From assembly GCF_002095435.2 (NCBI RefSeq), contig NZ_MJEJ02000048.1, positions 124,001 through 188,000 on the forward strand: a stretch of 64,000 nucleotides of DNA. The letters are read 5' to 3'. The position numbers and the translations under genes were made by a program. Shown here in pieces: positions 38,470 to 47,468 of the stretch. The stretch is from Williamsia sp. 1138 (GTDB lineage: Bacteria > Actinomycetota > Actinomycetes > Mycobacteriales > Mycobacteriaceae). Numbering within the stretch: the stretch's first letter is position 1; the number at the start of each line of letters is the position of its first letter. Below the pieces are notes generated by a model. The model was not told the DNA's origin. It did no database searches and was given only the letters and a program-made list of their open reading frames with translations.

Positions 38470-41400
38470 CCCAGGGTGGATCACCACCTCCGCCGATGCG
38501 GGGTTCGACCCCGGTGGTGGTGCCCAAGCAGCCGTCCGACGACAGCGTCCTGCGGACCAGCGGTTCGATCGCGCTCGCCACCCTCATCTCCCGCATCACC
38601 GGTTTCGTGCGCACCGTCCTCGTGCTCGCACTCCTCGGCGCGGCCATCGCGTCGTCGTTCCAGGCCGCGTACGTGCTGCCGAACATGGTCGCCGAAGTCG
38701 TACTGGGCGCGGTGCTCACGGCGATCGTCATTCCCGTCCTGGTCAGGGCCGAACGCGAGGACGCCGACGGGGGAGCGGGCTTCGTCAACCGCATCTTCAC
38801 CCTCACCGTCGTGGTGCTGGGCGTCGCAACACTGCTGGCCCTCGTCGCGGCACCGGCGCTGACGATCCTCAACCTGGGTGACGGCAAGGTCAACCGAGAT
38901 CTCGCGACCGCGCTGGCGTTCTTGCTGCTGCCCTCGGTGCTCTTCTACGGATTGTCGGCACTGTTCATCGCGATCCTGAACATGAAGGGCCTGTTCAAAC
39001 CGGGTGCGTGGGCGCCTGTGCTCAACAACATCGTGCAGATCACCACCCTGATCGCGTACGCCGCGGCGCCGGGGGACATCTCGTTGAACCCGGTCCGGAT
39101 GGGGGACACCAAACTCCTCATCCTCGGAGTCGGCACCACGCTCGGCGTGGTGGCCCAGACCTTGATCCTGGTACCGGCCATCCGCCGTAGCGGCGTGAAA
39201 CTGCGCCTGCAGTGGGGTCTGGACGCGCGGCTGCGCAAGTTCGGCAACATGGCGCTGGCCATCGTCATCTACGTCGCCGTGCTGCAGGTCGGCCTCATCG
39301 TCACCTACCGGATCGCGTCGAGTGCCAGTGAGGCCGGCGTCAGCGTCTATGCCACCCAGTGGCAGCTGCTGCAGCTGCCGTACGGGGTGCTCGGGGTGAC
39401 GATCCTGACCGCGATCATGCCGCGGCTCTCCCGCAACGCCGCCGCCGACGACACGCACGCCGTGGTCGACGACCTCTCGCTCGCGACGCGGCTGACGATG
39501 GTGTCGATGGTCCCGATCATCGCGTTCATGACGTTCTTCGGACCGGCGATCGGTGTCGCCGTGTTCAACTTCGGCAAGTTCGACGCCGACACCGCATCGC
39601 AGCTGGGCAGCGTCCTCTCCTGGGGCGCTTTCACGATGATCCCGTACGCGATGACGTTGGTGCAGCTGCGCGTCTTCTATGCCCGAGAGGACGCCTGGAC
39701 CCCGACGTACATGGTCATCGGCATCACCGCCGTCAAGGTCGCGGCGTCCTATCTCGGGCCCGTCCTCTTCGACGATCCCGACGCGGTGATCCGGTGGCTG
39801 GCGCTGTCCAACGGACTGGGTTACCTGGTCGGTGCGATCGTGGGCCATTACCTGCTCCGTAGTCGACTCGGCGGGGCCCGGATGGACAACGTGGGCCGCA
39901 CGGTCCTGTGGACCATCGGCGCCTCCGTCGCCTGCAGTGCACTGGTCTGGGGCCTGGCGGAAGTGTCGGGGCTGCACCGGATGTCAACCGAGCACGGCAA
40001 GCTCGGCTCCGTCGCGTACCTGTTCCTGGTCGCGGTGGTCGCCATCGGGCTGACCTACACCGTGCTCACCCTGCTCCGGGTCCCCGATGTGCTGGCCGTG
40101 GTCGTCGCCGTACGCCGGCTGCTCGGCAGGTTCATCCCGGCCATCGCTCCGGCACCCGAACCGGACACCGACGGTGCGGCCACCATGACCGTGCAGTTCC
40201 CGCGGATCTCGGCCGACGAATCCGTTCCGTATTCTGGTCAAGTCGAGGTCATCCGACGTTTCGACCGGGGAACATCGAGCTGGCAGGCCTATGCGGTCAC
40301 CAGTGGTGGCGCGGCCGGACCCGACTCACGGCCACCACAAGATCTGCGCTATCGACGGAGAGGAGCTGCTGCTTTGGGTAAACAAGAGGCCGACAAGCCG
40401 GACGTGCCACCCACGCCGCCGCGCCCGTCGTCGACCGCCGACGAGACCGCGAAGATGGATCTCGGTGCCGGCAAAGTCGAACGCCCTGCGAAGGCCGACA
40501 GGGCTGTCCGTCCGGCGCCACAGGGGAACAGGCGGGGACCCAGGCTGGTCCCCGGGGCGGCCGTCGCGGGTGGCCGCTACCGATTGCTGCAGCACCACGG
40601 CGGGGCACGCGGTCTGCAGTTCTGGCAGGCCCGTGACATCAATCTCGATCGCGATGTCGCTCTGACGTTCGTCGATGCCCAGCAGGTGGCACCGCCACCG
40701 GAGCCCGGTGCCCGCATCGACCCGCGAGACGAGGGCCCACAGGCCATCTTGTCGCGCACCCTGCGGCTCGGCCGGATCAATTCACCCGGGATCTCGCGCG
40801 TTCTCGACGTGGTGCGCGGCTCCTCGGGTGGAATCGTTGTGGCCGAGTGGGTTCCGAGTTCGTCGCTGGCCGACGTCGCGAAGTCGGGTCCCTCACCGGT
40901 CGGCGCCGCCAGGGCTGTCCGTGCACTCGCGGCCGCGGCCGAGTCCGCACACCGCAACGGGGGTGCACTCTCGATCGACCACCCCGAGCGCATCAGGATC
41001 AGCCAGGAGGGCAACGCCTTCGTGGCGTTCCCCGGAACGCTCGCCGATTCCGACAAGTCGACCGACGTCCGCGGACTCGGCGCAGTGCTGTACGCGCTAC
41101 TCCTGGCCCGCTGGCCGCTGGACCCCGACACCGGCTCGACCTTGGCCACGAGCCGCAAGTCCAACGAGCCGGTCGGCGGCCTGCTGCCCGCGGCCCCCGG
41201 CCCGGACAATCTCCCTCGCGAACCGCGCGCCGAACGACCGGACGTGCCGTTCGAGATCTCCGCCGTGGCCGCCCGGGCGCTGGAGGGCAACAGCGGTATC
41301 CGAACGGCAGCGACGGTGCAACACGTTCTCGATCAGGCAACGGTGCTGGATCAGAAGACCGACCTCATCGCGCAGGTCGGTCCCGGGGGAGCCCCGGTCA

Positions 41401-42083
41401 GCTCGACGCCGCGAGCGAAGCCGCGCATGTTGGGCTCGGGTGCAACCGAGCAGAAGAAGCCGCGTTCGGTGCGGATGATCGCCACCATCGCGGGCGCCGC
41501 ACTGCTGACGCTGTTCCTGGTGATAGCGCTGGTCGTATGGGCGAGCAACTCGTTCGGCGCCGACGACTCGACACCCGACATCGACTCGATCTTCTCGTCG
41601 TCGGCCCCGAGCACCGGGGCCGGGGGCGCCCCGGTGGCAGCAGCTCCGGTACCCCTGGCCGCGGTCACGATGCTGGACTACTCCGATCAGGAGCCCGACA
41701 GCAGGCAGAACCTGAACAACGTCATCACCGGACAGGCACCACCCTGGCAGACCGACGAGTATCGCGGCGGACCCAGATTCGGCAACCTCAAACCCGGTCT
41801 CGGTCTGATGTTCACCCTCGAGCGCGATGCCACCCTCACCGAGGTCGTCATCCGGACACCGACCCCAGGGATCCAGCTGGAGATCCGTACCGCCGACGAT
41901 CCGGAGGCCGCTTTCGAGACCACCCGCCGGGTCGGCGCGGCCACCCTGGAAGCGCAGGAGACGCGCATCCCGATCACCGGTGCCGGGGCGTCCAAGTACG
42001 TACTCGTGTGGCTGACGTCGTTGCCGCGCAATGACAACGGCCGCTATCAGGGTGCGATCAGCCAGGTCTCGATGACGGGCTGA
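38466..42083 (+). CDS. murJ: MurJ lipid II flippase with pseudokinase and extracellular domains (Rv3910-like)
   Basis: A 1205-residue fusion. The first half is the MurJ flippase with about 14 spans (SGSIALATLISRITGFVRT, ending LLRVPDVLAVVVAVRRLLG). A disordered linker leads to a cytoplasmic kinase-like domain from about 690. It lacks the catalytic marks: the VAIK Lys position reads VALTF, the HRD site reads HRNGG, and no DFG is present. A span near 1000 leads to an outside domain. In mycobacteria phosphorylation of this pseudokinase recruits FhaA. ATGA overlap with the DUF6049 gene. Confidence 0.95.
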   Translation: MTQGGSPPPPMRGSTPVVVPKQPSDDSVLRTSGSIALATLISRITGFVRTVLVLALLGAAIASSFQAAYVLPNMVAEVVLGAVLTAIVIPVLVRAEREDADGGAGFVNRIFTLTVVVLGVATLLALVAAPALTILNLGDGKVNRDLATALAFLLLPSVLFYGLSALFIAILNMKGLFKPGAWAPVLNNIVQITTLIAYAAAPGDISLNPVRMGDTKLLILGVGTTLGVVAQTLILVPAIRRSGVKLRLQWGLDARLRKFGNMALAIVIYVAVLQVGLIVTYRIASSASEAGVSVYATQWQLLQLPYGVLGVTILTAIMPRLSRNAAADDTHAVVDDLSLATRLTMVSMVPIIAFMTFFGPAIGVAVFNFGKFDADTASQLGSVLSWGAFTMIPYAMTLVQLRVFYAREDAWTPTYMVIGITAVKVAASYLGPVLFDDPDAVIRWLALSNGLGYLVGAIVGHYLLRSRLGGARMDNVGRTVLWTIGASVACSALVWGLAEVSGLHRMSTEHGKLGSVAYLFLVAVVAIGLTYTVLTLLRVPDVLAVVVAVRRLLGRFIPAIAPAPEPDTDGAATMTVQFPRISADESVPYSGQVEVIRRFDRGTSSWQAYAVTSGGAAGPDSRPPQDLRYRRRGAAALGKQEADKPDVPPTPPRPSSTADETAKMDLGAGKVERPAKADRAVRPAPQGNRRGPRLVPGAAVAGGRYRLLQHHGGARGLQFWQARDINLDRDVALTFVDAQQVAPPPEPGARIDPRDEGPQAILSRTLRLGRINSPGISRVLDVVRGSSGGIVVAEWVPSSSLADVAKSGPSPVGAARAVRALAAAAESAHRNGGALSIDHPERIRISQEGNAFVAFPGTLADSDKSTDVRGLGAVLYALLLARWPLDPDTGSTLATSRKSNEPVGGLLPAAPGPDNLPREPRAERPDVPFEISAVAARALEGNSGIRTAATVQHVLDQATVLDQKTDLIAQVGPGGAPVSSTPRAKPRMLGSGATEQKKPRSVRMIATIAGAALLTLFLVIALVVWASNSFGADDSTPDIDSIFSSSAPSTGAGGAPVAAAPVPLAAVTMLDYSDQEPDSRQNLNNVITGQAPPWQTDEYRGGPRFGNLKPGLGLMFTLERDATLTEVVIRTPTPGIQLEIRTADDPEAAFETTRRVGAATLEAQETRIPITGAGASKYVLVWLTSLPRNDNGRYQGAISQVSMTG

Positions 42084-42700
42084 TGGCCCCGACCCACGAG
42101 GATCTGCCCGAGGGCGCCGTGCGGTGTGAGGACGGACTCGTCCGCCCGGTGTGGGCGGCACAACAGGGACTGATGCGCACCTACTACGACACCGAGTGGG
42201 GCATGCCGGTGTCCGGCGAGAACGCCCACTTCGAACGTCTCGTGCTCGAAGGGTTTCAGGCCGGTCTGTCGTGGGCGACCATCCTGCGCAAACGTCCCGC
42301 GTTCCGAGAGGTGTTCTGCGATTTCGACGTGGACACCGTTGCCGGGTTCGGCGACGCCGAGATCGACTCCCTGTTGACCGATGCCCGGATCATCCGGCAT
42401 CGCGGGAAGATCGAGGCCGCCATCGGCAATGCGCGCGCCACCCAGCAGCTCCGTGCCGGCGGTGGCCTGGTCGACTTCCTGTGGTCGTTCAAGCCGCAGC
42501 AGACGCCGCGCCCTGAGTCGGTCGCGGACGTACCCACCACCTCCCCCGAATCAGTTGCAATGTCGAAGGCGCTGCGTAAAAACGGTTTTCGGTTCGTCGG
42601 GCCGACGACGATGTACGCCCTGATGGAGGCGATCGGAATCGTCGACACCCACCTCCTGTCGTCATTCCGGCGCGGCAGTTCCGGGATCTGGAATGACTAA
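42083..42700 (+). CDS. tag: DNA-3-methyladenine glycosylase I
   Basis: A 205-residue base-excision repair enzyme of the Tag family removing 3-methyladenine. Family markers: MRTYYDTEWGMPVSGENAHFERLVLEGFQAGLSWATILRKR at 29-70, FRFVGPTTMYALMEAIGIV, and later His/Cys zinc ligand positions. The start overlaps the murJ stop by one base (TGATG). It meets the NUDIX gene tail to tail with a 4-base overlap. Confidence 0.93.
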   Translation: MAPTHEDLPEGAVRCEDGLVRPVWAAQQGLMRTYYDTEWGMPVSGENAHFERLVLEGFQAGLSWATILRKRPAFREVFCDFDVDTVAGFGDAEIDSLLTDARIIRHRGKIEAAIGNARATQQLRAGGGLVDFLWSFKPQQTPRPESVADVPTTSPESVAMSKALRKNGFRFVGPTTMYALMEAIGIVDTHLLSSFRRGSSGIWND

Positions 42701-43143
42701 GCCCGGTGTCGCCGGACCAGTTCCGCGAGGTTGACCGGGAAGATGAACTCGGTGCTGGCCTCGATCTCTTCAGGGCTCCACCACCGATGATCGAGAAATG
42801 AAGTGCGCTCCAGCTCCGTCCATCCGGCCGACCTGGGTTCGAATGCGGGCACGTGAGCGACGAAGTAGACCTCCGACTGATGGATCGGCTCGCCGACGAA
42901 CACGATGTCGAACTCACGGTGAAGCACCGGACCCGACATCTGCCCCACCTCGAATCCCGTCTCCTCCAGCACCTCGCGGCGCGCGGTCTCTTCCTGTGTC
43001 TCGTCACCCTCTCGACCACCGCCAGGGGTGAACCACCACGACCCCGCGGCCGGATCCGTGGGGTCGAGACCTCGGATGAGCAGGGTTCGGCCATCTTCGT
43101 CGATGAGGACGATGCGGGCCGCTTCTCGCCGTCGACGATCCAT
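42697..43143 (-). CDS. NUDIX hydrolase
   Basis: A 148-residue NUDIX protein with a box GGREGDETQEETARREVLEETGF. The start ATG has GGGAGAGG before it; longer forms run into atypical sequence. The Arg-rich start (MDRRRREAARIVLID) and the WWFTPGGG loop fit ADP-ribose or nucleotide-sugar-type members; the substrate is unknown. It overlaps the end of tag. Confidence 0.9.
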   Translation of the reverse strand: MDRRRREAARIVLIDEDGRTLLIRGLDPTDPAAGSWWFTPGGGREGDETQEETARREVLEETGFEVGQMSGPVLHREFDIVFVGEPIHQSEVYFVAHVPAFEPRSAGWTELERTSFLDHRWWSPEEIEASTEFIFPVNLAELVRRHRA

Positions 43144-43343
43144 TGCCACCTCTCCCGCGCGGGCACACCGCGTACCAGCGTGCCAGAGCGCACCCATCGC
43201 CGCGCGCACCTTGCCGGTGGCCCACTGTTCACACCACGAACCCGGGTATGTACCCATCAGGGCATCCTCAGTGTGTTTGGCTAGTGTGAGTGGCGGCAAT
43301 CGCCGGTATTGCAGCGCACGTCCAATTGCGAAACGAGAGTGCG

Positions 43344-44255
43344 ATGACCGTCCGCAGAGCCGAGTATCCCCGGCCGAACCATTGCCTCGTCCACGTCAGT
43401 GACACGCATCTGATCATCGGCGACGAGAATCTCTACGGCGGGGTCGACAGCACCGCCCGGCTTGCGCAGATTCTCGCCGAGCTCACCGGGTCGGGTGTGG
43501 ACATCGATGCGATGGTGTTCACCGGTGACCTCACCGACCAGGGTGACCCGACGGCGTACCAGACGCTGCGGACCATGGTCGAGCCCGTGGCGGCCGCTCT
43601 GGACGCCGACTTGATCTGGGCCATGGGCAATCACGACGACCGCGCGAGCTTCCGGGTCGAATTGCTCGGCGAAGCACCCGGGACCACCCCGATCGATCGC
43701 ATCCATGACGTGGACGGACTCCGGATCGTCAACCTGGATTCAACGGTCCCCGGCGAACACCACGGCGAACTGACCGATGCCCAGCTCGACTGGCTCACGG
43801 AGGTGCTGGCGACCCCGGCAGAGCAGGGCACCATCCTGGCGATGCACCATCCACCGGTCCCCTGCGTGCTGGACCTGGCGGTCGTCGTCGAGCTACGCGA
43901 CCAGCACCGGCTCGCAGATGTGTTGCGTGGCAGCGATGTCCGGGCAATCATCGCCGGGCACCTGCACTACTCGACGACAGCGACCTTCGCGGGTATCCCG
44001 GTCTCGGTGGCGGCAGCGACATGCTACAACCAGGACCTCAACGTGCCGGCCGGTGCGATGCGGGGACGTGACGGGGGTCAGGGTTACAACCTGATCCACG
44101 TCTACGACGACACCATCGTGCACTCGGCCGTACCCATCGGCACGTTCGACACGGTGGGGGAGTATGTCTCACCCGAGCAGACCGCGGCGAGGCTCACCGA
44201 GGCAGGCGTGTACATCGCCGACAGCACCCGACGACGCGCGCGCACTCGCGTCTGA
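43344..44255 (+). CDS. cpdA: Metallophosphoesterase, Rv0805-type cyclic nucleotide phosphodiesterase
   Basis: A 303-residue class III metallophosphoesterase. All metal-site motifs are present: VSDTHLI, GDLTDQG, GNHDDRA, HHPP and GHLHYS. The overall sequence is very close in plan to Rv0805 of M. tuberculosis, including [25 protein letters not shown] and [14 protein letters not shown]. Rv0805 hydrolyses cAMP (weakly) and 2',3'-cyclic nucleotides. ATG 43344 fits the family start with GAGAG before it. It is not in this neighbourhood in M. tuberculosis. Confidence 0.9.
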   Translation: MTVRRAEYPRPNHCLVHVSDTHLIIGDENLYGGVDSTARLAQILAELTGSGVDIDAMVFTGDLTDQGDPTAYQTLRTMVEPVAAALDADLIWAMGNHDDRASFRVELLGEAPGTTPIDRIHDVDGLRIVNLDSTVPGEHHGELTDAQLDWLTEVLATPAEQGTILAMHHPPVPCVLDLAVVVELRDQHRLADVLRGSDVRAIIAGHLHYSTTATFAGIPVSVAAATCYNQDLNVPAGAMRGRDGGQGYNLIHVYDDTIVHSAVPIGTFDTVGEYVSPEQTAARLTEAGVYIADSTRRRARTRV

Positions 44256-44271
44256 ACCGGCCCGTCTCGCG

Positions 44272-45945
44272 TCAGGCCCTGATCACCGCGTCCGTGGTCG
44301 ATGCCGTTGTCTCCCAAGGGGCCACGATCGGGAAGTAGCGGTCGAGGAAGTCGGTGACCGTCTTGGTGCGCAGCTCGAGGTCCACCTCGGGAAAGCTCCC
44401 GTCGTTGAGGCAGAAGAAGTCGACCGCCCGCTTGGGCAGCATCTTCTCCATCGCCTTGAGTCCGGCGTAGCCGGTGGTGTCGATGTACTTGACCTTTGCG
44501 TCCTTCTGCACCACCGCTCGACCGCTCATCAGCGCGTAGTAGTGGTACAGCGAGTTGGTGACCGAGATGTTGGTGCTGGCCCGGAACACGCTCGCTGCGG
44601 TGGCCGCGAACTCCTCGGGGAACTCGCGCTCCATCTCGGCCATCACGCTCTTGCGCAGCGGGGTGGCGGCATGTTCGAGGTGACGGGTCGTCATGAGGCC
44701 GAACCGTTCCTGCAGCAGACGCCGGTTCACCCGGGCTGCGTTTTCGAAGCCGCTGCGGTCGGTATCGCTGTACCCCAACCCGATTCGGGTGTCGGCTTCG
44801 ATGAACATGCTGATGCCGCCAGGGGAGAAGAACATCTGCGGCCCCACCGGACGGCCGAAGAACATGTCGTCGTTCGAATACAGGAAATGCTCGGAAAGCC
44901 CTGGTATGTGGTGCAACTGACTTTCGACGGCCTGCGAGTTGTGCGTCGGCAACACCGAGGTGTCGGCGAAGAAGTCCTCGCTGGCCATGAAGGTCACCCG
45001 CGGGTCGTCGGCGAGCCACGCAGGCCTTGGCGAATCCGTCGCCACGAAGATCCGTCGGATCCAGGGCGCGTACATGTGCACCGACCGCAACGCGTACTTG
45101 AGCTCGTCGATCTGGCGAAAGCGAGCCGCTGAGGTATCTCCCTCACCGACAACGTAATTCTTCATCCGCTTCGCACGCTGCGCCTGGAACTCGGCCGACG
45201 AACCGTCGACCCAGGAGAACACCAGGTCGATGTCGAAATCGATGTCGGAGGCGTGTCCGGCGAACATGTTCTCGATGGACGGCCAGGTCTTGCCGAAGCG
45301 CTCGACGGTGCCCCGCACCGCCTCGTCGCGGCGAACGGTGCGACGGGTCAGCGAGTTCTCGATGGGCAGCACGATGTCGGTGTCGTCGAACGACCACAGT
45401 TCGATCTGCACACCTGTCGCTGCTCCGTAGTTCAGGCCACTGACCGGCTCGACCCGCGGCCGGTAGAGCCGGAAGATCCGGGCCTTCGGGGATACCGAGA
45501 GCAAACCGTCGCCCACCAGCACAGCCTTGCCGCGCTCGGCATCCACGGTCTTCGAGTAGAACGGTTCCCGAATACAGGCGTCGACGAGCGCCGCCTTGAG
45601 GGCAGCGCGATCGGTCCACCCGATTGCGATGACCGGGCGTTCGTCGTTCCCCCGGACCAGCAGGTATTCGATGCCGGCCGCATCCAGCACAGCGCGGATG
45701 AACAGCAGGTCCTCGACCATCGCCTCCTGCGGCGTCGTCGAGGTGATCTTCAGGGCATACCTGCCCTCGAACCCGACGACATCCGAGCGCTCACCGAGCC
45801 GGGCCACCGATGCGGCCGATTCCTGCAGAACCTTCTCGTGACGGGAGGGTTCCGGCGGAAGCAAGTAGATCTCGTGCGGCGCAGACGACAAAGTGGTGTG
45901 AATCCTTCCGGGGACGGCGAACGGCCGAGAAGTCCCCGGGATCAA
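44272..45945 (-). CDS. Stealth family protein (sugar-phosphate transferase)
   Basis: A 557-residue Stealth protein, a family that transfers hexose-1-phosphate to make phosphate-linked polysaccharides. The four conserved regions are visible: CR1 IDLVFSWVDGSS, CR2 with RQIDELKYALRSVHMYAPWIRRIFVATD, LPTHNSQAVESQLHHIPGLSEHFLYSNDD and the later MFFGRPVGP-MFF, CR3 near HAATPLRK, and CR4 near FFCLNDGSFPEVDLELRTKT. The N-terminal 170 residues are an added domain. The start is uncertain: TTG 45945 is used; TTG 45891 after GGAAGG is an alternative. Confidence 0.83.
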   Translation of the reverse strand: MIPGTSRPFAVPGRIHTTLSSAPHEIYLLPPEPSRHEKVLQESAASVARLGERSDVVGFEGRYALKITSTTPQEAMVEDLLFIRAVLDAAGIEYLLVRGNDERPVIAIGWTDRAALKAALVDACIREPFYSKTVDAERGKAVLVGDGLLSVSPKARIFRLYRPRVEPVSGLNYGAATGVQIELWSFDDTDIVLPIENSLTRRTVRRDEAVRGTVERFGKTWPSIENMFAGHASDIDFDIDLVFSWVDGSSAEFQAQRAKRMKNYVVGEGDTSAARFRQIDELKYALRSVHMYAPWIRRIFVATDSPRPAWLADDPRVTFMASEDFFADTSVLPTHNSQAVESQLHHIPGLSEHFLYSNDDMFFGRPVGPQMFFSPGGISMFIEADTRIGLGYSDTDRSGFENAARVNRRLLQERFGLMTTRHLEHAATPLRKSVMAEMEREFPEEFAATAASVFRASTNISVTNSLYHYYALMSGRAVVQKDAKVKYIDTTGYAGLKAMEKMLPKRAVDFFCLNDGSFPEVDLELRTKTVTDFLDRYFPIVAPWETTASTTDAVIRA

Positions 45946-46036
45946 CCCAGTGTAGTGCTGTGCACCCGTTGTCCATCAAACAGATGCTTTGCAGTTCCCC
46001 CTCGCGCGAGACATAACCGTCCATTAGTCTCCATCC

Positions 46037-46627
46037 ATGGCCGAGTGGGGGAAGGTCGGTGGGGATGATTCGCGTACCGATGAGGAATTGTTGTCTGCGC
46101 ACGTGTCGGGGGATCGTGATGCTTTCGGCATCCTGATCACCCGCCATCAGGGCCATCTGTGGGCGGTCGCCCGGCGGACCTCGCATACCGGTGAGGACGC
46201 AGCCGACGCACTGCAGGACGCGCTTCTCAACGCCCATCGCATGGCCCACCGCTTCCGCTCCGACTCGAAGGTGAGCTCCTGGCTGCACCGCATCGTGGTC
46301 AACGCGAGCCTGGATCGTATCCGCCGCAACAAGTCTCGGCTGACGGTGCCGTTGCCGGAGTTCGACGTCAGTCAGTACGCCGATCCGCGAGACCACCACG
46401 GCGACATCGATCTGTCGATGTCGATCGGACGCGCTCTCGACACCCTCCCGCCGGAGCAACGCGATGCCATTGTGGCAGTGGACATCGAGGGTTACTCGGT
46501 CGCCGAGGCCGCGGCCCTGCTCGGCGTCCCCAGCGGGACGATCAAGAGTAGATGTGCCCGCGGCCGCACGAAACTCGCCGTGGTGCTCGGCCATCTGCGC
46601 GATACAGCGGACGAACCGACCACCTGA
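46037..46627 (+). CDS. sigM: ECF RNA polymerase sigma factor SigM
   Basis: A 196-residue extracytoplasmic-function sigma factor. Sigma-2 region: DAFGILITRHQGHLWAVARRTSHTGEDAADALQDALLNAHRMAHRF. Sigma-4 region: LPPEQRDAIVAVDIEGYSVAEAAALLGVPSGTIKSRCARGRTKL. The position between murJ/tag and trxB/trxA and the homology fit SigM (Rv3911). In mycobacteria sigM is directly before its anti-sigma gene. Here they are separated by a TetR-MFS pair and a glycosylase gene, 3 kb in all. Confidence 0.92.
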   Translation: MAEWGKVGGDDSRTDEELLSAHVSGDRDAFGILITRHQGHLWAVARRTSHTGEDAADALQDALLNAHRMAHRFRSDSKVSSWLHRIVVNASLDRIRRNKSRLTVPLPEFDVSQYADPRDHHGDIDLSMSIGRALDTLPPEQRDAIVAVDIEGYSVAEAAALLGVPSGTIKSRCARGRTKLAVVLGHLRDTADEPTT

Positions 46628-46636
46628 GCCACGAGC

Positions 46637-47368
46637 TCAATTGAATCTCTTCTCCAGCCCGTCGAACAGGACCCCCAGCCCGAAGTCGAGTTCGTCTGCG
46701 TAATAGCTCCCCCCGGTGGCGGGTTGCGCTGTCACCGTGTCGAGCAGGAGTGGATACCGTTTCGGGTCTGCAAGACGTGCGATCGTTGCCTCGTACGTCC
46801 CGTCGTCCTCGGTCACCGTCCCTCGGGTATCGACCGCCCCGAGTTGGACGGATTGTCGTACATGGTTGCGGATGAAACCGTCCACCAAGAGCAGCGCCGA
46901 CAACTTGTCCTGGGCGCGGAGTTCGACATCTTCGAATGCACGAAGTCCGGATTCGGTCCAGGTCAACACATTTGGCGTGACGGGGGCATCATTCATCGGA
47001 ACCATCACCACCCAGGGTCGGCGGACCAGGGCCGCGGCAACCTCTCGTGCCCATCGATCCAGGCGGGTTCGCCATGGTCCGGTCGACGTCCAGGCCGGAT
47101 CCGCTTCGCCATAGGCGATGTCGAGCATCACATGCTGTAGCTCCTCTCGGGAATCGACGTAGCGATACAGCGACATGGTGGTCACTCCGAGGGCGCCTGC
47201 GACCGACTTCATCGACACGGCATCCCAGCCTTGTCCGTCCGCGATCGCCACCCCCGCCGAACCGATGTCCCAGATGGTCAGCGCGGGTTTCGGTCCACGC
47301 CGCGTCGTGGGTTCCACACCCCACAGCAATTGCAGGTAGCGGGGCACGGCGGCAGTCGAAGCGCTCAT
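46637..47368 (-). CDS. TetR family regulator of the adjacent efflux pump
   Basis: A 243-residue TetR-type repressor. The HTH reads VSMKSVAGALGVTTMSLYRYVDSREEL. A preceding N-terminal extension (about 25 residues) holds RGPKPALTIWDIGSAG. The C-terminal domain is like the TetR_C group found with antibiotic efflux pumps. It is divergent from the MFS gene, the standard repressor-pump arrangement. Confidence 0.9.
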   Translation of the reverse strand: MSASTAAVPRYLQLLWGVEPTTRRGPKPALTIWDIGSAGVAIADGQGWDAVSMKSVAGALGVTTMSLYRYVDSREELQHVMLDIAYGEADPAWTSTGPWRTRLDRWAREVAAALVRRPWVVMVPMNDAPVTPNVLTWTESGLRAFEDVELRAQDKLSALLLVDGFIRNHVRQSVQLGAVDTRGTVTEDDGTYEATIARLADPKRYPLLLDTVTAQPATGGSYYADELDFGLGVLFDGLEKRFN

Positions 47369-47390
47369 GGCCCGATCCTACTTTCTGCTT

Positions 47391-47461
47391 GCGACATACA
47401 CAGATAGGTGCTTATCATCATCCGCGTACGTCATAAACAGTATGCGAGATACACAGAACGG
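47391..47461. promoter_or_regulatory. 18-base direct repeats in the TetR-MFS divergent promoter
   Basis: GCGACATACACAGATAGG (47391-47408) and GCGAGATACACAGAACGG (47444-47461) match at 15 of 18 positions and start 53 bases apart, five helical turns. They lie on the same face between the TetR start (47368) and the MFS start (47469), so they are strong candidates for the regulator's binding sites. TetR sites are usually palindromic, so direct repeats would be unusual. Confidence 0.5.
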
Positions 47462-47468
47462 ACACCTC

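Noticed and set aside
45946-46036. GGGGGAAC on the minus strand as a SigM promoter for the Stealth gene
   Set aside because: No CGTC lies at the correct 16-17 base spacing.
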